Part shown: piece by piece, positions 12,769 to 26,300 of the stretch
How positions within the stretch are numbered: position 1 is the stretch's first letter
Layout of the letters: each line of letters begins with the position of its first letter
NCBI GenBank assembly: GCA_010356995.1
Contig: ML996700.1
Span: 434,001-498,000, forward strand
DNA length: 64,000 bases
Reading direction: 5' to 3'
From: Trichodelitschia bisporula
Taxonomy: Eukaryota; Ascomycota; Dothideomycetes; Phaeotrichales; Phaeotrichaceae
The notes under the pieces: generated by a model
Told to the model about the DNA's origin: nothing
The model's input: the letters and a program-made list of their open reading frames with translations, nothing else
Databases searched by the model: none
Translations under genes and position numbers: made by a program

Positions 12769-13946
12769 ATGACCGCCAACTCGCGTCTAGCATGGCCGCT
12801 GCTCTTCCTCGCCGCGCTTCTTCTCCTCGCCGGCAGCGCGCACGCCTCGCTGGGCGACCGCCTCCCGGACTTCAAAGAATGCGTCAAGGTGTGCAGTGAT
12901 GTGCGCCTGAAGCTCCAACAGCTGACAGTCCCCAGGTGTGCAAGGAGGTCAATTGCGGCGATGACCCAACTCCGATTCGTATGCCTACCTCCCCCTTCGC
13001 ACCCGGGACAGATATACTGCGACGGAAGAGCGTTGAATAGAGCAATAGACTGATACCCGCAGCCCTGCACCGCCGGATCCTCCTCTGGACCTGCCCCGCC
13101 GAATGCGACCACACCTGCCAGCACATCGTGACGGACACGCGTCTGGCACGGGACCCGCCGTACCGGGAACCCGTCGTGCAGTTCCACGGCAAATGGCCCT
13201 TCCACCGCTTCCTGGGCCTGCAGGAGCCGTTCAGCGTGCTCTTCTCTCTGCTGAATTTCCTCGCCCATAGCGTGGGTATGTCGCTGCTGCGCGAGCGCAT
13301 CCCCGCTTCCTACGCCCTGCGCCGGTACTACTTGCTGTTCGGGTATTTTGGTTTGGTGAGCTGGACCGCGAGCATGGTGTTCCACGCGCGCGACTTCCCG
13401 CTCACCGAGAAGCTGGACTATTTCGCGGCGGGCGCGTCCGTGCTGTACGGCTTGTACTACACGCCCATCCGCATATTCCGGCTAGACCATAAATCGCCCG
13501 CGTGGAAGCCGGCTGCGCGCCGGTACTGGACGGGGCTGTGTATTTTCCTCTACACGGCCCATGTGGCGTATCTGACCCTCTGGTCGTGGGACTATACATA
13601 CAACATGGCCGCGAATGTCGCCGTCGGCGTGCTCAGCAACGCGATGTGGAGCTGGTTCAGCGTCGTGCGCTACCAGAAGCTGCAGCGCTTGTGGGCGGTT
13701 TGGCCGGGCCTGATCGTAGCGTGGATCATCATGGCGATGGGCCTCGAGCTGTTCGATTTCCCGCCGTGGGGCGGGATGCTGGATGCGCATAGCTTGTGGC
13801 ATCTGGGCACCGTGGGGCCGACGGTTTGGTGGTACAAGTACGCTTTCCCTTTCCGCTCCCTTGTCTGAGTAACCTTACTGACGTTCGCAAGTTTCCTGCT
13901 CCGTGATGCGCAGGAGGATTTGCAGAGCACGCGGTTGAAGGTATGA
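12769..13946 (+). CDS. PER1: Per1-like GPI-anchor remodelling protein (PGAP3 family)
   Basis: Exons 12769-12888, 12936-12978, 13063-13837 and 13892-13946 give 330 aa. A signal peptide is followed by the conserved luminal cysteine region (ECVK-VCKEVNCGD, then LHRRILLWTCPAECDHTCQ), and then by about seven membrane spans. Signature histidines are in MVFHARDFPLTE and in the C-terminal DAHSLWHLGT. Family members (yeast Per1, human PGAP3) remove the sn-2 acyl chain of GPI anchors in the ER or Golgi. The last exon completes the conserved WWYNFLLRDAQED, which supports the splice. The gene converges on the NRPS gene; the 430 bp between them hold a duplicate of the NRPS tail. Confidence 0.93.
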
Positions 13947-14049
13947 TGGCCTCTGTTTTCCGCAGTTCACGGAGCATGCCGCCTGTAGTATAATGTATGA
14001 TTTTTCAGGGTTGACTGAGTGCAGGCTAAGTGACGTCCATGCGCATGAT

Positions 14050-14300
14050 AGTCTAAGATGGAGCAATGAAGAGAATGAATGGACGTTGCTGGAGTTGAAT
14101 CCAGATTCTGTGCTAGTGCACACCTACCGGTTCTTCCGATGAGCCTTCCGTGCATCCTCCATGTCCTTCTCCGGGTGCTCCAACCTCATCTTCAACTCCT
14201 TCAACAACCCCTCTGCATCCTCTAGCCCCACATAATCACTGCAAGCAAAGATGCAAACACGCACGTTCTCGTCCCTAACCGCAACTTCGACATTCAGCGA
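14050..14300 (-). repeat. Duplicate of the NRPS 3' end (downstream copy)
   Basis: This stretch is a diverged tandem copy of 14303-14545. Shared blocks include CTGGAGTTGAATCCAGATTC (14089 and 14341) and GGGTGCTCCAACCTCATC (14173 and 14413). The offset shifts from 252 to 240 bp, so one small indel separates the copies. On the minus strand it still reads as an NRPS-like tail (VEVAVRDENVRVCIFA...GLLKELKMRLEHP) and ends at its own stop (14124-14126). It lies in the same frame as the NRPS, directly behind the NRPS stop codon. A shorter third remnant may lie near 14032-14052. Confidence 0.85.
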
Positions 14301-14375
14301 TAGGCTAATATGGAACAATGAACCGAATGAACAGCCGTTGCTGGAGTTGAATCCAGATTCAGTGCCAGTGTGCAC

Positions 14376-17300
14376 CTACTTCGCGTTTCGCAAATCCTCC
14401 ATGGCTTCCCCCGGGTGCTCCAACCTCATCTTCAACTCCTTCATCAACCCTTCTGCCGCTTCCAAACCAATCATTTCACGGTAAGCAAAGATGCCAACAT
14501 CCAGGTTCCCATCCCTAACCGCAACTTCGACATCCAGCGTTGCCTTTTCCGTTAGCCTCATCGAACCATCTGCTTCAAAATGAGAGCTTACCTGGTACGC
14601 ATTCTCATAGTAATCATCATCCTCATACTCCCAATCACCCTGCAGCTCCTCAGGCACCTGGAACTCGTCATCCCCTTTGTTCTCTACCTCCCTAGAAAAC
14701 CCTTCCCCACTTTCCCCACCCAGGTCTCCAAGAAAGTTTACGGCCGTGTCCACCCTCTTCCTCGTCTCCCCCCTCGTCCTCTTCCAGTTATCCACCTCAC
14801 CCAGCCCAACCAACGACCTACCCCCCTTTCCAATCTCTTCCAACCCATCTTTTATCTGCTCCGCTGGGCCCCATAACTCTCCAGCAAAGACATTCTTCAC
14901 CTTAAGTGACAAAACATTGAAAACCGGCTCCACCGCATCTCCTACACCATCGACATCAAGCGCGCGATTCGCCATCCAAGCACCGATGATAACGTCCGCT
15001 CCACACTTGCGGCGGTCGTAGCCCCCCTCTTGGCGCATCACGCAATGCCCCCAATATACACGCGCCCACGCCGCAAACACTAGATGCTGGATCCCCAATC
15101 CCCGCCGCCTCAGTTCCGGGATCAAACTCTTAATGTCTTTCACCAATCCCGGGTGGAAAACCTCCACTCTCTTGCTCCATTCCTCCGCTTTTGGCAGTAG
15201 CGGCGGCGGCGTGACGTACAAATATTTCGACCACCACTCCATCAGCTCATACCTCTCCCTATTCTTCAACCCCACCAGCGCAGGCTGAACGTACGGCACT
15301 GGCTCCAGCGCCTTGTCGGCAATCAATGCATCTAGCCGCTCCCACAGCCGCGGCAGACTCACCGCGTCATACAGCGCGTGGTGGATCTTCAACGTGGCCA
15401 CCCAGGCCTCATCACCTTGTTCTACGGCCAGAGTCGCGTACGGTTGTTCCTTCCGGTGTCCGAGAGCTGAGGGTGCGGAGCGCAGGACCGCTTGTCCGAT
15501 GGGCAGGTCCCTGTCCCTCTCGATCCCGAAGGTGGCGATGAACACGGTGCGCAGGATGGGGTGCGTAGCCACGAGGGTGGTCCAGGCAGATTGGATCTTG
15601 TCCAGGGGCACGGAGGAGGGGATGGCGTGGGTGAATGTCGGGTAGAAGAAGGCGCCGCGCGAGTGCGACCAGAGGTGCAAGGCGTAAACTTGCCCTGCTG
15701 TGGCTGGGATGATGGATTCAACCTCCTTGGCGGTAAGGCCGGCGTTGGCGAGAGCAGCAGCGGCGATTTCCTCGTCGATGAGCTCGGGGCCGGGGATTGC
15801 GCCGACGGCGAGGGCGGCGCTGGTCCGGGTGTCGATGAGGCGAGCTATGGCACGAAGAGTGTTGGCGCGCAGAAGCTCACTGACGCTGATGGCTAGGCCT
15901 TGCTGCCGGAGGGTGGGGACGATTCTGATGGCGCTGATGGAGTCTAGGCCTAGGGTTAGGATGGAGGACTGCGGCGTTATCTCGGCCTCGGGGACGCCGC
16001 AGAAGGCGGAGAGTACGGCGCGGATTTTGTGTTCGGTGGGTGATAGCGTGGTGCTCTCATACCGGTGCGAGTATGGATCCTTTTTCGGAGCTTTTGCTTC
16101 GGCGGTCTCGGTGGCTTGTCCAATGTCGAAGGCTGGAATGTCGCCGATGCGGATTTTGGTGTCAGTTAGGAAAGTTATGACGTCGTGGTGTGGGTTGCGC
16201 ACGATGCTCGCAAGCGTAGCATCCAGTCGCCTGAGCAGCTCCTCCGTCTGGTCTTCTGTGAAAGTGTCGTCTCTGCACGCCACGCGCCATATCACGGTCC
16301 CGCCCACGGCCTCCATCTCCACGCAAACCGGACACTCGAGCTCCGCGCTTCCGCCAACAGATTTATACAACCCGCCCGGTGCATCATCCTCCTCCGGCCG
16401 CATTTGGTATATAAACAACGAGTTAAACAACCCGGTCCCCTTGGAATCCGCAAACCGCATAGCCTTCCTGAGCGGGAACTGCTGGTACGGCCGCATAGCC
16501 GCAAGCGAATCATGCGTGTAGCGCAGCATGTCGCTCCGGGTACCGAAGATGACGGAGCGGAAGGCGACGGTGTTCATGGTTGGAAAGAGCAGGTCTTGCG
16601 CTCCCTCGGTATCGCGGCCGGAGAGTACAAGGCCGTAGAGTACTTCGAGGCTGTGGGTGAAGCTGGCGAGGACGAGGGTCCAGCTAGTTTGGGCGAGGGA
16701 GTGCATGGTTATGCCTTGTTTCTTGCAGAAGGAGAGGAGCGTGCTGGCGGGGAGCGTGCTGGTCAGGTCTTTTCGGTGGACCTGGGAGCCGGCTGTGGAT
16801 GGCGAGCTGGGGAGGAGGCACGGCTGTGAGCCGGAGAGGTAATCGGACCAGAATGCCGAGGCGAAAGGATCTGATGTGGCGATGACGCTGTCTAGGATGT
16901 TGGCGTTTGATATGCTCTTCATGCCTTTGCCGCGATATGCGTTCTGTACGTCTCTATGGAGAAGGTTGATTGACCATCCATCGTAGAGCGCATGTGGTAT
17001 CGAAAGAATGAGGAAGGCGATAGAGTCTATCCTCACGATGGTAAGCTGTAAATGAGACTTCTCATAAGGTGAGTTCAGAGCGTTCTTCCTAATCTCAGCC
17101 AGCAGCTCCGGGAGAACAGCCTCCGATATGCATGTCGTCTCTCTCCACTCCACAGCTCCGGGTTTCAAGACGACTTGGGCATATGTGCATTCAACGAACG
17201 GACTGCCGACTTGACGGAAGGTTGTCCGAAGAATGGGATGTTCTTCGTAGGCTGCCTGCCATACAGCATGTAGCCGCTCAACATCGACGCCAGGAGCCAG

Positions 17301-20300
17301 CTTCATGATATCGTGGTTGTAGTATTTCGTGAAGTCGGAATTGAGCATCTCCGAAAACATGGCTTCTTGGAGCGGAGTTGCAGGATAGACGTCCTCAACG
17401 TCCGGGCCCAGCTGCCCCGTCTGGTCGAGGAATGTCTTGAGGTGCGTTTTCACTTCGGCATTGCGAGACCTAGTTCGTTCTACAGCAGGCAACGCGCCAG
17501 TTTCGATGTGAGAGGCCATCTTCGCGATTGTCGGATGTTGCATAATTATGCTAACCGGGATGTGGATATTATATTTTTTCAGCCTGGACGACAGGGAAAT
17601 GGCATCGATGCTGTTTAGTCCGAGTTCGAAGATCGAGACGGCATCGGTAACGTCATCCTCGCCCACTCCAGCTAAGATTGCAATCTCCCGTCGTAATGCT
17701 GAAGTTTGCTCCGCCCATTCGATGGGTGACAATGTTTCATCAAGCTGTATGCTTGAAGGGGACGGTTCTTCTGCTCCATTGATGTTGTTTTGCTCAAGGA
17801 AATCCGAGATGGAAGCGGTGGGATCCGAAAGTGCTGCTTTAAGTGCTCGCTGGAAGCGGTCGCAGAGATCCTGTGGGACGTCTCCATGAGTTTCCCGGTC
17901 CGCAACTTCAATCTCTATCTTCAGAGTACTATCAAGTTTGGCCTCAAACGCCAGTGGATAGTCAGTATGTGAGTCCTCTACAACAAGGTCCCACAATTCA
18001 TTGTAGTCGTATCTCGGCTCATTGCTGCCGGGATTTTGAAATTCCTCCGTCAGTCCAAACACGAAGAGCGAATCGAACAGCCTGACGGGCCGGCCGGGCT
18101 TCTTGCACCACTTCAGAATATCACGGAGGGGCGTATGCTGGAACTCATGTGCCGACACATTGAAATCATGACATCTTTGGATCACCGCGCCCCAAGAGTC
18201 ATGTGTCGAAAGCTCGATCTGGAAGGGGATGGTATTGAACATAGGCCCGATGACGCCGCGTGCCTCTAGGAAGAGGATTGATCGTCCATGTGTAACCAAG
18301 CCGAGCGGCACTACGTTCCCATAGTACTTTGATACAGCTGTTACCCAGCAAGCTTGAATAACGGCCTGGTGCGTCACATTGAGGCTTCTCCGAATCTGCT
18401 CCAGGGCCTTGGTATTTGCAATGCGGAGTTCCTTTCTGAGCGATTTGACTTTGTCGGCCGGCATGGTAAATGGTAGCTGGGAGCCACGCCATGGGAGTTT
18501 CGAGGTCCAAAAAGCCCTAGCTGCTCCCGACTCAACTCTGAGAGGTCCGTGGGGAAGAGCGTCCTGAAAACTTGGACCAGTCATACATATCGTACTCCAA
18601 TATCTCTTTCGCACTTGCCCGAGAAGTAGCTCGAGACTGTGGCCATCGTAAAGAGCGTGGAAGATGTTTATGTACAGGATGCGCCGCTCGCCATCGAGAG
18701 ATGTAACAAGAACAAGTTCGAATGGTCGCGGGAAGTCCGATCGGTTTTGATGCCACCAGTTGTTCTTCCGCCCTATGCGTAGTTTTTTGACATTGCGAGG
18801 GCTGGAAACCTGAACTTCGTCCCAGGGAAGCTCCGCAGACTTGAGAGCTACCTGAACGAAACCGTCGTCCGTACGTAGGAATTTGGTACGTAAGATTTGG
18901 CAGGCAGACAGAATGTAGGCCCACGCGGCGCGCAGTTTCGATAGATCCACGCTCGGAAGCAGGTCCAGACCGAATGTACTGAAGTACACTTGCTCATTCC
19001 ATTCAACAGCTTTGGATAGCATGGCCTCCTGCAGTGGCGTGCAAGGAGCTATACCCTCGATGTTGCCCGGCTCAATACCAAATGCATTTGCGGCAGCAAA
19101 CTTGTACCGATGTTGGCTTGCTGCAATACGCTGTCGTGCCATGAGAACCGCATTGCGATACGTGTTCGCCTTACGGGACCTTGCGAGCACTTCAGCAAGA
19201 CTGCGAACTGAGGGGTCTGACACAATAAGCTGCGAAGCATCCACACATCAGCTCACTTACTCTTCATGATGTTGGATGGATGCGCTTGAATAAAGCCAGC
19301 CAGTGTCAAAGCCCGTGCAAAGCTCATAACCGATATTGAGTCCATTCCGAGCTCGAAAAAGTTGGAATCCGGCACCATTTCCACCTTGCCGATCCCAAGA
19401 GCTTGACGGAAGATGGAACATATCTTTTCTTCTTCGGAGCTCAGCGTTCCTGCATCCGCGCCGGCGGACAACTTCTGCAAGTCGCTAAGGGAAAGAGAAC
19501 TGTACAGGGCCTTGAGCGCCACACCATCCACTTTGTTGTTCATGTTGAGAGGTAGGAAGTGGACTGGAATGAAATGCGTCGGCACCATGTAGCCCGGAAG
19601 GCGGGAGTGGCATGCCCATTGAGCTGATTTAATCGCGGCCGCAGTCGCTTCTTCGCCGTCTTCGACGACTGAGAGGGGTTGGGTTCGGTCGTATGGCGGC
19701 CAAAATACGGCGAGAAAGCTAACGAGCTGCTCTCGCTGCTGGCCCGGATGCGTTAGCACATACGTAGCCACATCGTGGATGCTCGGTGCCTCCTTCTTGA
19801 TAACATTGTTGATTTCACCGATTTCAAGTCGCTGTCCACGTAGCTTAACTTGGTCATCGGCTCGTCCACAGAACACAAACGTGCCATCATGCAAAAGCCG
19901 AACAAGGTCACCAGTTCGATAAACCCGAACCCTCTGTCCGAAAAGTTCCAGGAAGGGAAATTTCGCCTGTGTCAGATCCGGACGATTGAGATAGCCCCTT
20001 CCAACCAACTTCCCCGCCACACAGAGTTCGCCAATGGCGCCCCTTAGGACCGGGAGTTTGGAGTCCGGCCGCAAAACGAAGGAACCGACGTTGGGAAACT
20101 GAGCGCCAATATTGGACGGCTTTCCGTGGAACGGTACGCGGGGGTACATCGTGACACCGATCGTGGTCTCGGTCGGCCCGTAGCCGTTGTAGATCGCCTC
20201 CGTCATACCCCAATCATCCAGAATATCTTGCCGGAGCGACTCGCCGCCGGTGATGAATACGCCTTCGCGTAGAGTAGGGACATCATTCGGATGCAGGGTC

Positions 20301-23300
20301 GCCGCCAAACTTGGTGTGAGATCGATGTGCGTGATGCCCATGACGTTGATTGCCCGCGGGAGGTCGCCTATGATTAGATCCCTCGGTGCGGAAACAACAC
20401 GGACGCCTTCGGACCAGCTCCAAAATTGCTCGAGCACAGAGACGTCAAAATGGAACGATGCAAACTGGAGCCACTTTGAGTCCTTGTCCCAATGGCCGGC
20501 AAACATACGTGAGAATGCGCGCATAGCTTGCACGGCATTCTCATGGGTAAGCAGGCAGCCTTTCGGCGTCCCGGTAGTTCCAGAAGTGTACAGGCAGTAG
20601 CAGAGGTCATCCGGGGTAATTTCTCTCGGGAGGATTAGAGGCTCGGCTGATTTCTCTGCCGTTGAGGTCTCATCCAGGTATATGATGGGGATATCGAGCG
20701 TGGCCTCGCCGTTCATTTCCGTGTCTCTGTTCGAATCTATATTCGAAAATTTGTTTCCTTGTCGGTCAGCCGTCAAGATCAAAACCGCCCCGGAGTCTCT
20801 CGCGATAAACGCCTTCCGCGCCAAAGGCGCTGCAGGATCAATAGCCACATATGCACAGCCTGCTTTCAGGATTCCAAGAATGGCAAACGAAGCCTCCGGG
20901 CATTTATCAAAACATATCCCCACAAGAGAGTTAGGGCGAACACCGAGGTCGTGGAGGAGATTGGCGATTCTGTCTCCGGCCGTGTTGAGTTGTCTAAATG
21001 TCCATCTGCGCGCCTCAGCGCCAACATCCGTGATGCTCGTGATGAATTCGAACGCCACTTGGTCGGGGATGGCTACGGCATTCACTTCCACAAATTGGTG
21101 AAGTAGAAGAACGGGAGATGGAAGAATTGGCTCCTTTGCCGGCAAGGCTGAGAGCAACCTGGCGTTACATTCTTTAGGCGGCAATCCGGGTGGCGCATCC
21201 GGGGCCTCCAGAATATGGCAGAGTAAGGCGCCGAATTGTTCGCAAATGATATTAGCTTGCTGCAGCGGAATAATATCCTGTGCAAACGTCACACTAATTG
21301 AGAGATCGTCTCCGGAGGGCCGCAACTCAACGGAAATCGCATACTAGAGGGGTCAGAAGCCGCCCTTAGAACCACTGCCTTGAACCTAAACCGCTTACCT
21401 CAGCGTCTGCCCCTGCGTGGCGAACATACCATGGCCTTCTCCGTGGGGGTTTGGAAAGTTTCTGGAACGCAAAGATGGTATCAAAGAGCACCTCGTTCGC
21501 ACGTCCGGTCCAGCGCTGGATATCTCTTAATGGAATGAACTGGTGGGGCCTTACATCAGCATTGAAGCGCATCATATGCTCCAGTAATTCGCGATTACTT
21601 TTGCACTTGGCCCCTGGAACAGGTATCGTCGTCAAGCATGGCATGGCTACCGTGGCCGCGCTGTCGTCAACATCGCGCCCTGATAGAACCGTCCCAAATA
21701 TGACGTTCTGCTCGCCGTGGTACTCCGCAAGCAAGCTAGCCCACGCAGCCTGTCCGGCGGCTTGAAGTGTGCATCCGGCATCAGAGCACAGCTTCTCAAG
21801 GACGCTAAGCCGCTTGGGCGACTTTCCAGAGGCTCCATCCCGAGCATGGAATGTATCGACGGGGGCAAGGTTAGGGAATCGACGGCAGCCCACGCCTTTG
21901 AGCGCGTCATTCCAACATGCCTTGGCTTTTACCCGCCTGACGTGGTTTTCTTCTGCTCCAATTAGACTGGAGGCCAGTATCGCTTCCAGTGCAGGCCTGA
22001 TAGGAGAAGGAGATGGTAGTGGTTGCATATCCAAAGCAGCCGCAAAGTCGTCAAGAATGATGCGCAAGCTTTCTGCGTCATAGAGCGCATGGAAAATGGC
22101 CAAATGCAAGACAGTTTCGTTTTCGAACTGTTGCACCGCCAATCTCCATGACGGTCGATGTAGATTATTGTAGAGGTCAAGACGCGAATTCCGCAGCCAA
22201 GTTGCCGCGGCCAAGTCCTTTTCTTCGATATTCAGGCTTTGAACCCTGGAGAGCTCATCGGATGAATGGTAGACTATCATCGCAAAAGGGAACTCAGACT
22301 GATCAAGCGGGGCAAAGCCGGTGCGGAGCATCTGATGCTTGTTGCATACAGCCTTCCATGCGTTTTGGATGATCTTCAAGTCGTATTCCACATCCCAAAA
22401 ATTCAAGACCAAATAGTTGACATAGAAAAGTTTGGATCGTAAAAACTCTGAGATGAATCCGATCTGCAAAGGCGTGCATGGCAAAACAGCCTCAATAGCA
22501 TCGGGTGATAAGCTCAAGTCGACGCATATCTGCTGCTTGTGTTGCGTCTCAAAGGCTCCAAGATCAAGGAAGCGCTGTTTGGGTGGCTCTGAAGGGGGGG
22601 GGTTCTCAAGCAGCTGCGCAAGTTCAGTTAAGCTAGGATGCTGCAGGATATCAGCAGCGGATATCTCCACGCCTTCTGACTTGCGAAGCTTTGTTGCAAG
22701 CTGATAGGCGCTGAGACTATCGATCCCCAGGTGGTAGATTGTCGTGCCCGGCTTGACTTTGGAAATCGGGACCCGGGCGAACGTCGACAGTATGTCTCGC
22801 ATCTTCAGCTGCCGAGGTGACAGGGAAACATCCATGCTATTTTCTATGTCCACATCTCGAGTGTCGAGCTGAAGCGATCTCTCGCGCAGATGCCTGCATA
22901 GAGCTTCCGAAGCTTGAGAGTAATCATGGATGGCAGCCGCGGGATACCGATGGCAAGAATCGAGGGCCGAGGAGAATTGCTCGAGCACCTCGATACACTG
23001 GTCTTCGTTGAGCAAGGACCTATTACGTTAGAGCTTAACTCCGTATCAGAGAAACATCTTACGAGTCATAATGCAGACGGAGACGGGCAGTGTCCAACTT
23101 TTTGTTGGGTATTAGCTCAAGAACGATAGGGAGCTGGGGACAGTCAGTCTTAAGGGAATGAAGGAGCAGACGGCGAGCTTACATCCATTGCGCTCCATTC
23201 CTCCTTCAAAGTCCATATTTCGGGAGCTAGTTCGAGAGAGGACGACTGGAGAAGCAGTAGGGTCGAAAATAGTCCCAGGGCCGCGGTCGGGGTACTCTTC

Positions 23301-26300
23301 TGAATGGACCGGAGCGGCGTGAGCTGGAAAGGAAGGGTTTGAGCATTGCTTTCCTGAAGTGTTCGGAGCAAATCCATATTTGAGGCATGTATTTTCATGT
23401 TTGCCCGCGTGGGAATGGTGTTGAAGGTGGGCGCCACAAGCCTATTAATGTCGTTGACCTCCGACGTCCGGCCGCTGACGACGTTGCCAAAGCACACATC
23501 GGGCTCACCAAGCAAAGTGGAGATCGTCTTAGCCCAGGCGGCTTGCATCAAGGTAAGCAAGGACACCGCAATCTCTCTGCATCTGGCCTGCAGCACATGT
23601 AGTGGAATCTCGAGATCTAGCTCAAAGACAGCACTAGACTTCGGGGAGGATGCCCTGAGCAAGCGAGGCGTGAATCCTTCAAGATACTTAGTCCAGAAAG
23701 TCAAGGCTTCCGGTGAGCGCATGTGTGCCATTTGAGAGAGGAATGGTTCATACGGCACTGGAAGTGCGAGGTTTTCATAGCGCAGAGAAGCCTCGACTTC
23801 TTGGAGAAGACAGGATATTGCCGTTGCATCATAGAGGGCATGATGACACCTAAAACTAAAGAACGCCTTATCTCGAGCCTCAATAATAGCGAACGAGTAG
23901 GGCGGCCACATGGAGTCCAGTAAGGCTTCCACCTTGTCAATCGCTCCGGATGTGGCCGCCCTCCAAGCGTCGTCGTCGCCAGATACTCTCAAGCTGGTCC
24001 ATTCCGGTTGGTATGAATCCAGCACCACTTGAGCGAAGGGGTAATGGAGATCCTCTGTGTCAACGAAGACTGTCCTCAGGATATCGTGCCGCGAGACCAT
24101 ATGCTTCCAAGCCGCCCGGATCTGTGCTGGTGAAGGGGATCTCAGCTCAAAGAGCATGACATTCCAGTACGCATTGGACCCCTCTGATCTGCTCGCTGCT
24201 ATCATCACTTCTTGAAGTGGTGTGCAAGGCAAGATCTTATTGAACTTCTTGCCGCCGTCCGTGAGTTTACGTTGAACGTGATCTAGAATTGCTTGGCTGA
24301 GAAAAGGTCTACCTCGGTCCACGGGCGGCAGCTGTCCTGGACCAGACGATAATACTTGGGCAAGCCGCCCAACAGTCGGGTTCTTAAGGATTGTGGAAAC
24401 GGAAATATCGGAAATGCCAACGCGCCTCAAGCTCTGGGAAAGCGAGACGGCAGACAATGAGTCGAGGCCGAGGCTGAAGAAGGATGCACCGCGCTTGATG
24501 TCCTGCGGTGAGATGCCGATCACATCAGCGAGAGCATTCGCAATCTGCCGCTCGGCCTCAGGCCAGTTGGTAAACTCGGAGGATTCCTCGTCCATCTGGC
24601 CAACAAGCTCCAAATATCCAACTGTGAGGCTCTGGTATGCCGTAAGGAGTCTTCGTCGGTCCACCTTACCCTGCTGCGTCATTGGGATTACCGAAACAGG
24701 TATTAGGGCGCTTGGCAGCATGTAGTCCGGCAGTGTCTTGTTAAGTCGCTCATAGAGACCTTTGATGATGCCGGACGGTATTCCGGAAGCATCCAATGTG
24801 GAGAAGTCTGAGCGACTGCTCTCCCGGGGAATCCAGAAAGTAACCAGTCGATCTGTCTTGGAATGGCGGTCCACCGCCACAAGGGTAATGCAGTTCAGCA
24901 CCGCTAGGTCCATGAGAACGTAGGCGTTGATTTCCCCGAGCTCAACACGTTGGCCGCGTACTTTGACCTGGTCGTCCGCACGACGGATGTATATGATGGC
25001 ACCAGAAGTCAGCAGTCGGCCAATGTCCCCGCTCCTGTAGATCCGACCGTGTTTCGGAAGACTGATGATTTTCGAAGCGGTCAAGTCCGGCATATTGAGG
25101 TAGCCCTTGAAAACCTGGTCGCCGCCGAAGCAAAGCTCACCAACTCCCCCTCTCGGGACAAGATCGTCGCTGGACGGATCGAGCACGAACACTGAGGTGT
25201 TCTCTAGGGGTGGTCCAATGTTCCGAATCGAGTCCATATTGGACACCTTTGGATTGACAGTGCAGATGTTGGTCGTCTCTGAGGGGCCATAGCCTTGCCA
25301 AAGTCCTCTTCCCGCCCACATGTCCATGACTTTTTCCGTCACTCCCTCACCAGACGTGACGAGGAATTGAACTGAAGGGACGTTGTTTGGATCTACCAAA
25401 GCGGCAACAGTAGGAGTAAGGCTTAGATGAGTGACACGTAAGCGTCTAATAGCTCTTTCTAAGTCGTCGAACAAGACATCGTTTGTAGCGGAGCAAAGGC
25501 ACATACCAGTGTACCATGCAAAAAATATCTCGAAGACGGAAACATCAAAGGCCTGTGAACAAGATTGGAGAAGACGTCCAGAAGGGTGGGTTGGGTACAT
25601 CTTAGAAAGCACCACGATGTTGCTCATGATGTTTTGCTGTGTGACGAGGACGCCTTTTGGGACGCCAGTACTCCCGGACGTGAAAATTGCGTAGGCAAGA
25701 CCAGTGCTATCAAACACTTGGTCGAGATTGGTGCTCGGATAGGATATAAGATCGATGCTGTCCACCTCTAGAACCCTACACATACAGCTGAGCCCAAGAG
25801 CTACCGATTCCTTAGAGCGGCTGAGGCAAAGGGAAACTCCAGCCTCTTTGATGATTAGGGATATCCTGTTCTGCGGAGTGCCAGGCGTTATCGGAAGATA
25901 GCCTTTGCCGGCCTTTTGGACGGCAAGAATGGAAATGTACAGTTCGACAGATTTCTCCATGCAAATGGCGATGAGTTGGTCTGAGGACTTCGCGTGATGC
26001 TGCAATGCATGTGCAAGGCGATTCGCTCGTGAATTCAGGCCCGAATACATCAAAGTCGATTCGGTCATGAGATCCTCTGAAAGTTCTGGAGCAAAGGCAA
26101 GGGCGATGCTCTCAGGATTTTCCCTAGCATGGACTTCCACAGCGTGGGCGAGGCCAAAATCGATTCGAGGAAGAGAAGGTTCAGGGTTCTCAACCGATAG
26201 GATGTGCTCAGGCATTGCGCGGATAGGCGCATCGAGCGGAGATTCGGCGTGTTCGCAGAAATGGGAGACGAGATGGTCGATCTGCTCAAACAGTAGATCA

